Positions 43,496 through 51,973 of a stretch of DNA of 64,000 bases are shown in pieces. The stretch is from NCBI RefSeq assembly GCF_029603155.1, contig NZ_JAPMUA010000001.1:992001-1056000 (forward strand). The letters run 5' to 3'. The translations under genes were made by a program, and so were the position numbers. A model generated the notes under the pieces. That model made no database searches. It was not told where the DNA came from and saw nothing but the letters and a program-made list of their open reading frames with translations. Positions within the stretch are counted from its first letter, which is position 1. Each line of letters starts with the position of its first letter. Source of the DNA: Galbibacter pacificus. GTDB lineage: Bacteria > Bacteroidota > Bacteroidia > Flavobacteriales > Flavobacteriaceae.

Positions 43496-44551
43496 TTACA
43501 CGACATCGTCGTTGTAGTACATTAAATTTTCCTGCGTGATAATGTCCAGCGGAAGGTATTTTTTTTGCGGCACCGATTTGCCCAGTACCAAATGCTTGTA
43601 AAAACTTTCGAGTGCCAAATAGCCTTGGTTTTCGGGCCTTTGACCAATTAAATAGTTGATGACGCCTTTTTTTAGGTACTTTACATTGTTTGCAATTAAA
43701 TCGTTCCCCACTAACTTTATATTGCTCATGGTGTCAAAATTGGCCTCGATGCATTTGGCGACATGGTGAATCATGGAGCTTGGCACAAAAATCCCAACGG
43801 TATTATTGGTGGGCGTACAGGCTTGCATTAAGTTTTCCTCCCAATTGGCAGTTCCTAAATGTATGTTGTTTTCTATCAGGGTAATGTTGGCAATAAAATT
43901 ACTGTTATAAATGTAGTCCTTAAAGCCCTCAATACGCTGTTGAAGCGTTTTGTTGTGGTTTTCGTTATTTTTTATGGATATGATCGAAATGGTGCCTTGT
44001 GAATTTATTTCAGAACATAATAGTTTGGCCGCTAGTTTCCCGCTTTGAAAGGCATCTTGCCCAATAAAGCTCAATGCCTTGCTGTTCGGGATGTTCGAGT
44101 CGATAAGACTGAAAGGAATCTTGCCCGATTCTAGTTTTTTGGTAAGTTTTACGGCTTCAAAATTAATGACCGGAGCAAGTATAACGCCGTCTGGTTTTAG
44201 TTTTAGAAGTTCGTCGACCTTTTCGTTAAACGAAGGGACAGAATTTTGGTCGAAGTATAATATATTGAGGTTTACCCCAAACTGGCTCAGGTTTTTTTCT
44301 GCCATCTTGATTCCTTTTGACGGCATTTCCCAATATTCCCCTTCAATAAAAGAAGGGACCAGCGCAACAATGGTATACGATTTGTTTAAAACCAGCCCGC
44401 GGGCATAGATATTTGGTTGGTAATTTACTTTCTCGATGATGGCCAATATTTTTTCCTCGGTTTTCTTGGAGACCTTGCCCCGCTTGTGGATTACACGGTC
44501 TACAGTCCCTAATGAAACATTGGCTAATTTGGCTATTTCTTTAATTGTCAA
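43496..44551 (-). CDS. LacI family regulator of the second locus
   Basis: 351 residues. The helix-turn-helix lies at 2-25 (IKEIAKLANVSLGTVDRVIH), the hinge at about 45-58, and a PBP1-like effector domain follows (ALVPSFIEGEYWEMPSKGIKMAEKNL, DGVILAPVINFEAVKL, ISIISIKNNENHNKTLQQRIEGF). The effector domain is closer to the ribose/xylose-binding type (PBP type I with a full sugar pocket) than that of the first regulator. It is immediately upstream of susC2 on the same strand, the usual place for a local PUL regulator. Confidence 0.88.
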   Translation of the reverse strand: MTIKEIAKLANVSLGTVDRVIHKRGKVSKKTEEKILAIIEKVNYQPNIYARGLVLNKSYTIVALVPSFIEGEYWEMPSKGIKMAEKNLSQFGVNLNILYFDQNSVPSFNEKVDELLKLKPDGVILAPVINFEAVKLTKKLESGKIPFSLIDSNIPNSKALSFIGQDAFQSGKLAAKLLCSEINSQGTISIISIKNNENHNKTLQQRIEGFKDYIYNSNFIANITLIENNIHLGTANWEENLMQACTPTNNTVGIFVPSSMIHHVAKCIEANFDTMSNIKLVGNDLIANNVKYLKKGVINYLIGQRPENQGYLALESFYKHLVLGKSVPQKKYLPLDIITQENLMYYNDDVV

Positions 44552-44639
44552 GTTTTGTGTTCTTTGTTGGTTGAGCGACTAAAATAGTAAATAAAAAATA
44601 AATGAGGTACGTTAACGCTCGCTTGTTGTTTTTGTGTTT

Positions 44640-45821
44640 TTACGTTTTTTTGGCACTGATAACTATTTTTTCATTGTTGAAATTAGTACAAAAAAACAAA
44701 TAAATATCCCCACCGTCTTTTATGCCCGTTTTTTTGCGTATCTGTGCAACGCTTTCCGGGAAATTTCTTGTGGTAATATTGGCTTTGTTGCCTGGCAAAG
44801 CTTTCTTCAGTATTTTTTTGTTGTAAGGTAATATTTCTTTTATAATAAAACCCCTGCCCGGAAAATCAATTTTATGGTTGCTTGTATATAAATGGGTGTT
44901 TGGATGCAGTTTGCTTACGGCAAATTTTTGAGTCAGGATATTAAATGCGCCGCTTTTTAAAACGGCCGCATTGGGCTCGTATAAATATTTTTCGGGTACC
45001 GAAAAGGTGGCAATATTGGCGCTTTCTTCCTGCCAGGCAAAATTAAGGCATTGGCTCCCTTCATTCAGCATGTTTACGGTCTTTATTTGAATATCCGTAC
45101 CGGCATTTGGCCCTAATAGCCACAACAGTTCCTTGACTTCGTTATTAACGGCAACAATATGTATTTCTTTAACATGTCTCAAATCTTCAATGCTCTTGGA
45201 AAGATCTATTAAAGGTGAAGTCTTCATTAAAACAAGATTACTTTTCTTGAGTAAAAAGGGAAGGATTTTTAAAATATCCGGCTCGCAATCATGTAGTAAA
45301 AACACTTTATTTTTTGAAGCGTCCCTGCGTGATGGATCTAAAAAAATAACATCAAAGTGTTTTTTGCTTTCCTCTAAAAATGCTACTCCGTTTTGATGGA
45401 TTGCATGGATGTTTTTTGTGTTTAAAATTTTAAAATTGTGCGCTGCAATTTCAGCTAATTCTTTATTTATTTCGCAGTGTATAACCGTTTCGAATTTTTT
45501 AGCAAAATAGTAGGTGTCCACACCAAATCCACCGGTGATGTCAACAAGGGTTTTTCCCTTTATGATTTTTGATTTATATTGTGCTGTTTCTTCAGACGAA
45601 GTTTGTTCTATGTTTAATTTGTTGGGGTAATAAATTTGCTTGCTGTTAAACCAAGTAGGGAGCTTTTTTTTGGTTTTTTTCTTCGCTTCAATTTGTTGTG
45701 CCACTTCTTTTGGCGAAACACCGTCCAAATGTACGCCTTTTAGCAAAAGTGACGAAATGTCAGTGTTCAAATTTTTTGTTATAAATAATTGTATACCAGT
45801 ATTTAATATGTTTTTATTCAA
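44640..45821 (-). CDS. class I SAM-dependent methyltransferase with C-terminal THUMP-like domain
   Basis: 393 residues. The central Rossmann methyltransferase has the SAM motif LVDITGGFGVDTYYFA (about 92-107), the acidic CEIN after the second strand, and FDVIFLDPSRRD as motif IV. The C-terminal part (KSGAFNILTQKFAVSKLHPNTHLYTS and PGRGFIIKEI) matches the THUMP-like domain found in Bacteroidota proteins of this type. An RNA substrate is likely, but which base is modified is unknown. It follows the AI-2E permease gene by seven bases. Confidence 0.8.
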   Translation of the reverse strand: MNKNILNTGIQLFITKNLNTDISSLLLKGVHLDGVSPKEVAQQIEAKKKTKKKLPTWFNSKQIYYPNKLNIEQTSSEETAQYKSKIIKGKTLVDITGGFGVDTYYFAKKFETVIHCEINKELAEIAAHNFKILNTKNIHAIHQNGVAFLEESKKHFDVIFLDPSRRDASKNKVFLLHDCEPDILKILPFLLKKSNLVLMKTSPLIDLSKSIEDLRHVKEIHIVAVNNEVKELLWLLGPNAGTDIQIKTVNMLNEGSQCLNFAWQEESANIATFSVPEKYLYEPNAAVLKSGAFNILTQKFAVSKLHPNTHLYTSNHKIDFPGRGFIIKEILPYNKKILKKALPGNKANITTRNFPESVAQIRKKTGIKDGGDIYLFFCTNFNNEKIVISAKKT

Positions 45822-45828
45822 AGTTTTA

Positions 45829-46929
45829 CTATAAGTTTTTTGTGAGCTTACTAACGATGTTGTTTTCTGATAAAAATTCTTTTAAAACTACCTTAATTGC
45901 TGTATATGCAGGTACTGCAAGCACCATCCCGAATACTCCAAATACCATTCCCGCAATAATAATTACCAAGAAGATTTCTAATGGATGCGATTTTACACTG
46001 CTTGAAAATATAAGGGGCTGGCTAAAGAAATTATCTACTAATTGACCAATGATAAAACCAATTAAAACATATATGGCTTTTGGTAAGATTACGGTGCTAA
46101 AATCTGCTCCCAAATTACTAGACATGGTTAAGGAAACCATAAGTATTCCCCCGATAAGCGGACCCACATATGGAACCAAATTTAGCAGGGCACAAAGAAA
46201 GGCAATAACGATTGCATTTTGTATACCAAACACCAATAAAACTATGGTATAAATTACAAAGAGAATTGCTATTTGTAACAGCAAACCAATAAAATATCTT
46301 GATAGTAAATTTTTTATACTTTCCAACGAATTTATTACGCGCTGTTCGTTGCTTGGCGGAATAAATGTTAACAGGCCATTTTGGAAAAGGCGCCTATCTT
46401 TTAAAAAGAAAAACGAAATGAAAATAATGGTAAACAATGCAACGGTAATCGAGCCGAGCCCCCCGATGATGTAATTGAACATATTAGGAATGGCAGATAG
46501 GTCTATGGTAGATATAAAATCGGATTTTTTAAGGGATTCTTCAATAGATGCCTCTACTTCGTAACGGCTTACTGAAAAATAGTCGGATAATTCCCGGTAT
46601 ACATCCTGTAAGCTCATCCTGAGGTTTTCTATGTTTAGCAAAGATAAATTCTTTCCCTGTTCAATAATAAGCGGTATAAACAGGCTTACAATGCCCACCA
46701 AGAGAATAATCATTACCATCATGGTTATAATAACGGCCACATTATTGTTGAATTTGCACCGTTTTATTAAAAAGCGTACCAGCGGCCTCCCGATTAACGA
46801 AATTACTACTGCTATAATAATATAGGCTATCACTGCTTGAATTTTGTATAAGAAAAACAGTAAAAGCAAAATACCAACAATGGTTGCAATGGCTCTTAAT
46901 ATGCCATTGGCTATAGTTTTAGAATCCAT
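45829..46929 (-). CDS. AI-2E family transporter (PerM/YdiK type)
   Basis: 366 residues with two hydrophobic segments near 14-47, another near 60-85, a soluble loop at about 90-150, and four or five C-terminal segments. The family signature LCALLNLVPYVGPLIGGILM is present near 240-260, and a Pro-rich GMVFGVFGMVLAVPAYTAIKVVL lies near the end. The name covers permeases of varied and mostly unknown substrate (autoinducer-2 export, Na+/H+ exchange); the sequence does not decide. Confidence 0.88.
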   Translation of the reverse strand: MDSKTIANGILRAIATIVGILLLLFFLYKIQAVIAYIIIAVVISLIGRPLVRFLIKRCKFNNNVAVIITMMVMIILLVGIVSLFIPLIIEQGKNLSLLNIENLRMSLQDVYRELSDYFSVSRYEVEASIEESLKKSDFISTIDLSAIPNMFNYIIGGLGSITVALFTIIFISFFFLKDRRLFQNGLLTFIPPSNEQRVINSLESIKNLLSRYFIGLLLQIAILFVIYTIVLLVFGIQNAIVIAFLCALLNLVPYVGPLIGGILMVSLTMSSNLGADFSTVILPKAIYVLIGFIIGQLVDNFFSQPLIFSSSVKSHPLEIFLVIIIAGMVFGVFGMVLAVPAYTAIKVVLKEFLSENNIVSKLTKNL

Positions 46930-47057
46930 GTTTTATTGTATTAGTTAAGTCTAAAATTTTATTGTGTTTAGCCAGATAAATTATTTGTTGTTATTGTAAG
47001 TATAGGAGGAGTGTGGTTTATTGATGTCCGTAAAAATAAATAAAAAGCATCAACTAT

Positions 47058-47567
47058 CTATATCTTGAGCTTATTTGTTAATTCATAGAGGCATATGCCG
47101 GTGGCATGGGCAAGGTTCATACTGCTGTTGTTCCCGTACATTTCTATATGGTGGACCGTATGGGCAGTTTCCAGCCATTTTTTTGAAACCCCGTGATTTT
47201 CGTTTCCTATAACAAGAACTATAGCGGTATTTTTTGGCAATTGCATGGTTCCAACCGGGCTACTGTTACTTGTAATTTCCAGGGCAATGATATATTGTTT
47301 TTCTTTTTTTAGGTTGTTTATAAAGTCATTTTCGTCTTCAATATATTTGTATGGAACCGTTTTATGGGTAGTACGGGCTGTTTTTTCCATCCGTCTGCTA
47401 AGTAGTGGTTTTATGCCCGTAAAAATAATCTGTTCTACGCCAAAAGCATCGGCTAGCCTAAAAATAGAACCTATGTTGGATGCGCTCGATATATGGTCGC
47501 AAACAATGGTTATTGGAAATTGCTTTTTTAAAAAAGGCGTATTGGTATGTTGAAGCTGCGCTGCCAT
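47058..47567 (-). CDS. SpoU/TrmH family RNA 2'-O-methyltransferase
   Basis: 169 residues, a minimal SPOUT domain. Motif 1 is SASNIGSIFRLADAFGVEQIIF, motif 2 is AIVLVIGNENHGVS, and motif 3 is IEMYGNNSSMNLAHATGICLYEL. No N-terminal RNA-binding extension is present. The enzyme methylates ribose in tRNA or rRNA; the exact position is not given by the sequence. It begins two bases after the DUF4159 gene. Confidence 0.88.
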   Translation of the reverse strand: MAAQLQHTNTPFLKKQFPITIVCDHISSASNIGSIFRLADAFGVEQIIFTGIKPLLSRRMEKTARTTHKTVPYKYIEDENDFINNLKKEKQYIIALEITSNSSPVGTMQLPKNTAIVLVIGNENHGVSKKWLETAHTVHHIEMYGNNSSMNLAHATGICLYELTNKLKI

Positions 47568-47569
47568 GA

Positions 47570-48217
47570 TTAATTTTCAAAGGCATATTGAATAATATTG
47601 GCGCCCATTTCCAGCGCTTGAATCCTCACGTTTTGCGGGTCGTGATGCACTTCTGGGTCTTCCCACCCGTCTCCAAGGTCGCATTCAAAAGTAAAAAGAA
47701 GAATTAGCCTGTTATTGTCGAAAATGCCAAAGGCCTGGGGCCGTTTTCCATCGTGCTCGTGTATTTTTGGAAGTCCGTTTGGAAATTTATAAGTCTGGTT
47801 AAAAATGGGGTGGTTGGCGGGAAGCTCGGTAAATTCTTTATCCGGGAATATTTTGGGGATTTCTTTTTTAAAGTAATTTATCATTCCATAATTATCGTCT
47901 ACATGTAAGAAACCGCCCGAAAGTAAATATTTGCGTAAATTTTGAGCCTCTTCATTGGTAAAAAAAACATTTCCGTGGCCTGTCATATGTATAAAGGGGT
48001 ATTGAAAAATATCGCTGCTTCCGGGTTCTACCGTGGCCGGTTTTTCATTAATGGTGGTATGGATATTTTTATTGCAAAATTTAATGAGGTTTGGCAGGGA
48101 AGTGGGGTTGGCATACCAGTCGCCGCCACCTTTGTACTTTAGCAAGGCTATTTCTTGCGACTGCGCCAAGAGCCCGAACAAACAAAACAGCAAGCATGCC
48201 CAATATTTTTTTATCAT
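47570..48217 (-). CDS. exported DUF4159 protein
   Basis: 215 residues with a signal peptide ending near AQSQ. The rest is one DUF4159 domain with the typical blocks LKYKGGGDWYANPTSLPNLIKF, FIHMTGHGNVFFTNEEAQNLRKYL, GGFLHVDDNYGM and FTFECDLGDGWEDPEVH. The fold is glutamine-amidotransferase-like, but the function is unknown. It sits between rsmE and the SpoU gene in one leftward run, an arrangement I recall from other flavobacteria. Confidence 0.85.
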   Translation of the reverse strand: MIKKYWACLLFCLFGLLAQSQEIALLKYKGGGDWYANPTSLPNLIKFCNKNIHTTINEKPATVEPGSSDIFQYPFIHMTGHGNVFFTNEEAQNLRKYLLSGGFLHVDDNYGMINYFKKEIPKIFPDKEFTELPANHPIFNQTYKFPNGLPKIHEHDGKRPQAFGIFDNNRLILLFTFECDLGDGWEDPEVHHDPQNVRIQALEMGANIIQYAFEN

Positions 48218-48300
48218 TTCTTTTTATAAGAAGTTTATCGTGTACCACAAACTTACACAATTTGTTTGGTATTGTATTTCTTGAAATGTGATGTGCTTTT

Positions 48301-49008
48301 TTAGCCGTTCGCAATAGAAATAATATGGCACCCTACAATGGCGGCTGTTTCGGTTCGTAAACGGTTGTCGCTAAGTGTAACCGGGATATAGCCACTGCTA
48401 GTTGCCTTTTTAATTTCAGCAGAAGAAAAATCGCCTTCGGGCCCGATTAAAAGCAGGGTCTTGCTGTCTGGTAATACTTTTCGTTTGAGGTCGTATTTCT
48501 CATCATCTTCACAATGGGCAATAAATAATTGACCTTCGGAATTGTTGTTTTCAATAAAAGTATTAAAATCAATGGCATCGTTAAGCTTTGGCAAATAACA
48601 GGTAAGCGATTGTTTCATGGCCGACTGAAGTATCTTTTCATAGCGTTCGGGCTTTATCACTTTTCTTTCGGAATGTTCGCAGATAATGGGGGTAATTTCA
48701 TCGATACCGATTTCCGTGGCCTTTTCAAGAAACCATTCATAGCGGTCGTTCATCTTAGTGGGGGCCACCGCCATATGCAAGTAATAATTTTTTTTATGTT
48801 TTAGGCGTGCCTGGGTAATGGTTACATTACAATGTTTTATGTCGGCGTTTATTATTTCGGCTTCAAAAAGCCAGCCTTTTCCGTTTGTAATATATAACTG
48901 GTCTCCCTCTTTTTTACGCAGAACTTTGCTTATGTGCTTGCTTTCTTCTTTGTTAAAAGAAAACAGTTTGGTGTCTTTCTCTATTTCGGGCGCATAAAAA
49001 AGTTGCAT
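48301..49008 (-). CDS. rsmE: 16S rRNA (uracil-1498-N3)-methyltransferase
   Basis: 235 residues: an N-terminal PUA-like part (HISKVLRKKEGDQLYITNGKG) and a knotted SPOUT domain with LLLIGPEGDFSSAEI and the C-terminal LSDNRLRTETAAIVGCHI. RsmE methylates U1498 of 16S rRNA in the decoding region. Downstream genes on the same strand are DUF4159 and spoU. Confidence 0.95.
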   Translation of the reverse strand: MQLFYAPEIEKDTKLFSFNKEESKHISKVLRKKEGDQLYITNGKGWLFEAEIINADIKHCNVTITQARLKHKKNYYLHMAVAPTKMNDRYEWFLEKATEIGIDEITPIICEHSERKVIKPERYEKILQSAMKQSLTCYLPKLNDAIDFNTFIENNNSEGQLFIAHCEDDEKYDLKRKVLPDSKTLLLIGPEGDFSSAEIKKATSSGYIPVTLSDNRLRTETAAIVGCHIISIANG

Positions 49009-49050
49009 GGGTTTAAGTGGAGTTTATAATGTTGAAAGTTTGTAAGGTTT

Positions 49051-49080
49051 ATAAAGTTATAAAGTTGTAAAGTTAAAAGT
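49051..49080. repeat. imperfect 8-bp tandem repeat upstream of rsmE
   Basis: ATAAAGTT occurs twice in a row, followed by GTAAAGTT and AAAAGTTA. The same kind of word-like low complexity appears again at 50590-50950, on the other side of the serine hydrolase gene. Confidence 0.6.
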
Positions 49081-49238
49081 TATATGCAAAACGGATTGAT
49101 TTTTTATTTAGAAAATTTAATGGTTATTGTGTGCGGGTTTGTTTGTTGAACAAATCGGCAAAAAGGATATGCCAAAGGCGACATCCTTAAAAGCGCTTTT
49201 GTATGTCTTTTTTTACGATTATGGGATTTTTACAGCAG

Positions 49239-50276
49239 CTAGTTTTCCTTTTTTAATATTTTAACGATTCGGTTATACATTATTTCTGACATATTCCAAT
49301 TATAGCCATCAAAATTAACCGTGTTTGTAAATTGTATAACGACAGCATCTATATCTTTATGGTATTTGGCAATAGTTTGGTATCCTGGTATCAAACCTGT
49401 GTGTTCATACTTATAAATGGAAGAATAGATTTCTTTTTCTTTTTTATCCCTAAAAACCGAACCATCGTTTAGGGCACGTATAAATTTGCTCAAATCTTCT
49501 GCTGTTGCCAGTATCGAGCCTATATTGTCCGTTTTTAAATCTGCATCATAGCCCACATAGTAACCGCTCATTATATTATCTATATTTACATCTTGAATCG
49601 ATCCAAACGTATGCTTTAAGCTTAATGGATTTAAAATTTCTTCTTGAATGTATTGGAACGAACTATATCCAAGAACCTGGTTCATTATTTTGCCGAGTAA
49701 TAAGTAATTGGTATTGGAATATTCATACCCTTGGTCGGGTTTAAAATTAGCAGGCAGGTCCAAAACCAAAGCAAGATTTTCATCTGCTGTCTCTTTTGGA
49801 GCCGCCCAATACATATAGGTATCTGTATAGTTTGGAATACCGCTTCTATGTTTGACCAACATACGCAAAGTAATTTTGTCGGCATATTCTATCCTGCCTT
49901 TTAATTCGGGCAAATAATCGGCAAGTGTTTTGTTTAATGATAATTTTCCGTCGTAAACCAGTTTTGCAACGGCTACGGCATTATACAATTTGCTTACGCT
50001 GGCAATTTTAAATAGGGCATTGGGGTCGGCTGGAATTTTGTTTTCCCTGTTTTTGTAGCCCGAAGCATAAAATTCTGATTGGTTACCTTTTTTGTTCACG
50101 CAAACAATAATACCATCAAATCCGTAATCGGCTGCTTTATCAACTTGTTCCTGAACGGTGTTTGGAAGTGGCATAATCCAAGCTTTTACAATGGGCCAAG
50201 GGACAAAATATAGAGAGATAATCGCTCCCAGGAGCAATAAAACCCTAATGATGCGTTTTGATTTTTTTTTAGTCAT
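49239..50276 (-). CDS. serine hydrolase of the class C beta-lactamase/penicillin-binding family
   Basis: 345 residues. One membrane segment near residues 10-30 anchors or exports it. The three active-site boxes are SVSK (FKIASVSKLYNA, nucleophile Ser), YSN (GYEYSNTNYLLLG) and HTG (YKYEHTGLIPGYQ). Such proteins may be esterases, D-amino-acid or cell-wall peptidases; nothing indicates a true beta-lactamase. It is flanked on both sides by repeat-rich non-coding DNA and stands apart from the operons around it, so it may be an accessory insertion. Confidence 0.83.
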   Translation of the reverse strand: MTKKKSKRIIRVLLLLGAIISLYFVPWPIVKAWIMPLPNTVQEQVDKAADYGFDGIIVCVNKKGNQSEFYASGYKNRENKIPADPNALFKIASVSKLYNAVAVAKLVYDGKLSLNKTLADYLPELKGRIEYADKITLRMLVKHRSGIPNYTDTYMYWAAPKETADENLALVLDLPANFKPDQGYEYSNTNYLLLGKIMNQVLGYSSFQYIQEEILNPLSLKHTFGSIQDVNIDNIMSGYYVGYDADLKTDNIGSILATAEDLSKFIRALNDGSVFRDKKEKEIYSSIYKYEHTGLIPGYQTIAKYHKDIDAVVIQFTNTVNFDGYNWNMSEIMYNRIVKILKKEN

Positions 50277-50499
50277 TTTATTTTTTGTTCAATATTGATT
50301 GAAAAATAGGTGAAAAATGCAATTGCATTTATTTATTTTTTAACACACCAAGTTTCATGTATAAAATGCCCTAAAAAAATAATAGCAGCGAAGAATGGTG
50401 TTGGTTTAGTTGCCCTAAAATACATATTTATCTTACAAAACAATGTTTTAACAGTATTTTTTAGTTTATAGGAGCAAATTAAGTGTGGAATGACCTATT

Positions 50500-50585
50500 G
50501 GATACGTCCGGAACACCGTCGGATACGTCCACCAACGTATCTGGACATATTCGGAACCCCACGGGATACGTTCACTAATGTATTT
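50500..50585. repeat. diverged 43-bp tandem repeat with internal palindromes
   Basis: Units 50500-50542 and 50543-50585 agree at 31 of 43 positions. In the first unit GATACGT (50522-50528) and ACGTATC (50535-50541) form a perfect inverted repeat with a six-base loop. The matching segment of unit two (GATACGT...ATGTATT) is decayed. Confidence 0.7.
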
Positions 50586-50623
50586 GTATGGAAATAGTTA
50601 ATGGTTGAACTTTGCACCTTTAA

Positions 50624-50870
<247 letters not shown>

Positions 50871-50950
50871 AACATGGAACATGGAACCTTTGTAACTTTG
50901 AATCTTTGCACCTTTGAACCTCTAGACTCTCAACTCTCAACAATCAACTC

Positions 50951-51973
50951 TCAAATAGAAAACCGTGCTTTGGCGGTGATGCGCTGATCGGTAAAATCTT
51001 CTTTCAAAAATTTATAATATCCTACAATACCTATCATGGCGGCATTGTCTGTGGTGTATTCAAATTTAGGAATGTAGGTCTGCCAGCCAAAGCGCTTTTC
51101 GCATTCTTTTAAAGTATCCCTTATTCCCGAGTTCGCCGAAACCCCGCCACCAATGGCTATTTGCTTAATACCTGTTTGTTTAACCGCTTTTTTTAATTTA
51201 TCTATTAAAATATTGATTATTCCCTGTTGTATGGATGCACAGATATCATTAAGGTTCTTCTCGATAAAATCCGGGTCCTTTTCGGTTTCTTTTTGAATAA
51301 AGTACAATACAGAAGTTTTAAAGCCGCTAAAGCTAAAATTAAGTCCGTCAACCTTGGGTTTCGGGAACGGATAGGCTTTAGCATCGCCCTGCCTTGCATA
51401 TTTGTCCACCAAAGGGCCGCCCGGATATGGAAGGCCTAATATTTTTGCCGATTTGTCAAAAGCTTCGCCAACGGCATCGTCTATGGTTTCGCCAATAACT
51501 TCCATATTAAAATGGCTGTTCACTTTAACAATTTGTGTGTGCCCACCACTAATGGTCAGCGCCAAAAATGGAAAACTGGGCATGGGCGTTTCGGGTTCCT
51601 TGATAAAATGTGCCAATATATGTGCCTGCATGTGGTTTACCTCGATTAACGGGATGTCTAATCCCAGGGCAAGCGACTTTGCAAACGATGTTCCAACCAA
51701 TAACGAACCCATTAATCCAGGGCCTCTTGTAAAAGCTATGGCAGATAATTCTTTTTTGTCGATATTTGCCCTGCTCAATGCTTGATGGACTACCGGAACG
51801 ATGTTTTGTTGATGCGCCCTGGAAGCCAATTCCGGTACAACGCCTCCATATTCTTCATGAATTTTTTGGTTGGCAACAACATTGCTCAACACTTTATCGT
51901 TGTGGAGTACAGCGGCCGATGTATCGTCGCAAGAAGATTCTATGGCTAGTATGTAAACATCTTGAGTATTCAT
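50951..51973 (-). CDS. tsaD: tRNA N6-adenosine threonylcarbamoyltransferase
   Basis: 340 residues from ATG 51973 (MNTQDVYILAIESSCDDTS, the standard TsaD start). A longer open frame to 52222 exists, but it lies inside tamB and adds a non-homologous stretch. Motifs are IEVNHMQAHILAH with the two metal-binding His, LTISGGHTQIV, and GGGVSANSGIR. It transfers threonylcarbamoyl to A37 of ANN-decoding tRNAs. Its start codon overlaps the first ATG of tamB in the tetramer CATG (51971-51974), and a perfect -7 box for it lies inside tamB. Confidence 0.95.
   Translation of the reverse strand: MNTQDVYILAIESSCDDTSAAVLHNDKVLSNVVANQKIHEEYGGVVPELASRAHQQNIVPVVHQALSRANIDKKELSAIAFTRGPGLMGSLLVGTSFAKSLALGLDIPLIEVNHMQAHILAHFIKEPETPMPSFPFLALTISGGHTQIVKVNSHFNMEVIGETIDDAVGEAFDKSAKILGLPYPGGPLVDKYARQGDAKAYPFPKPKVDGLNFSFSGFKTSVLYFIQKETEKDPDFIEKNLNDICASIQQGIINILIDKLKKAVKQTGIKQIAIGGGVSANSGIRDTLKECEKRFGWQTYIPKFEYTTDNAAMIGIVGYYKFLKEDFTDQRITAKARFSI

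Noticed and set aside
49239..50276. A beta-lactamase resistance gene
   Set aside because: SxxK, YxN and HTG boxes are shared by many esterases and peptidases of the same fold; nothing points to antibiotic hydrolysis.
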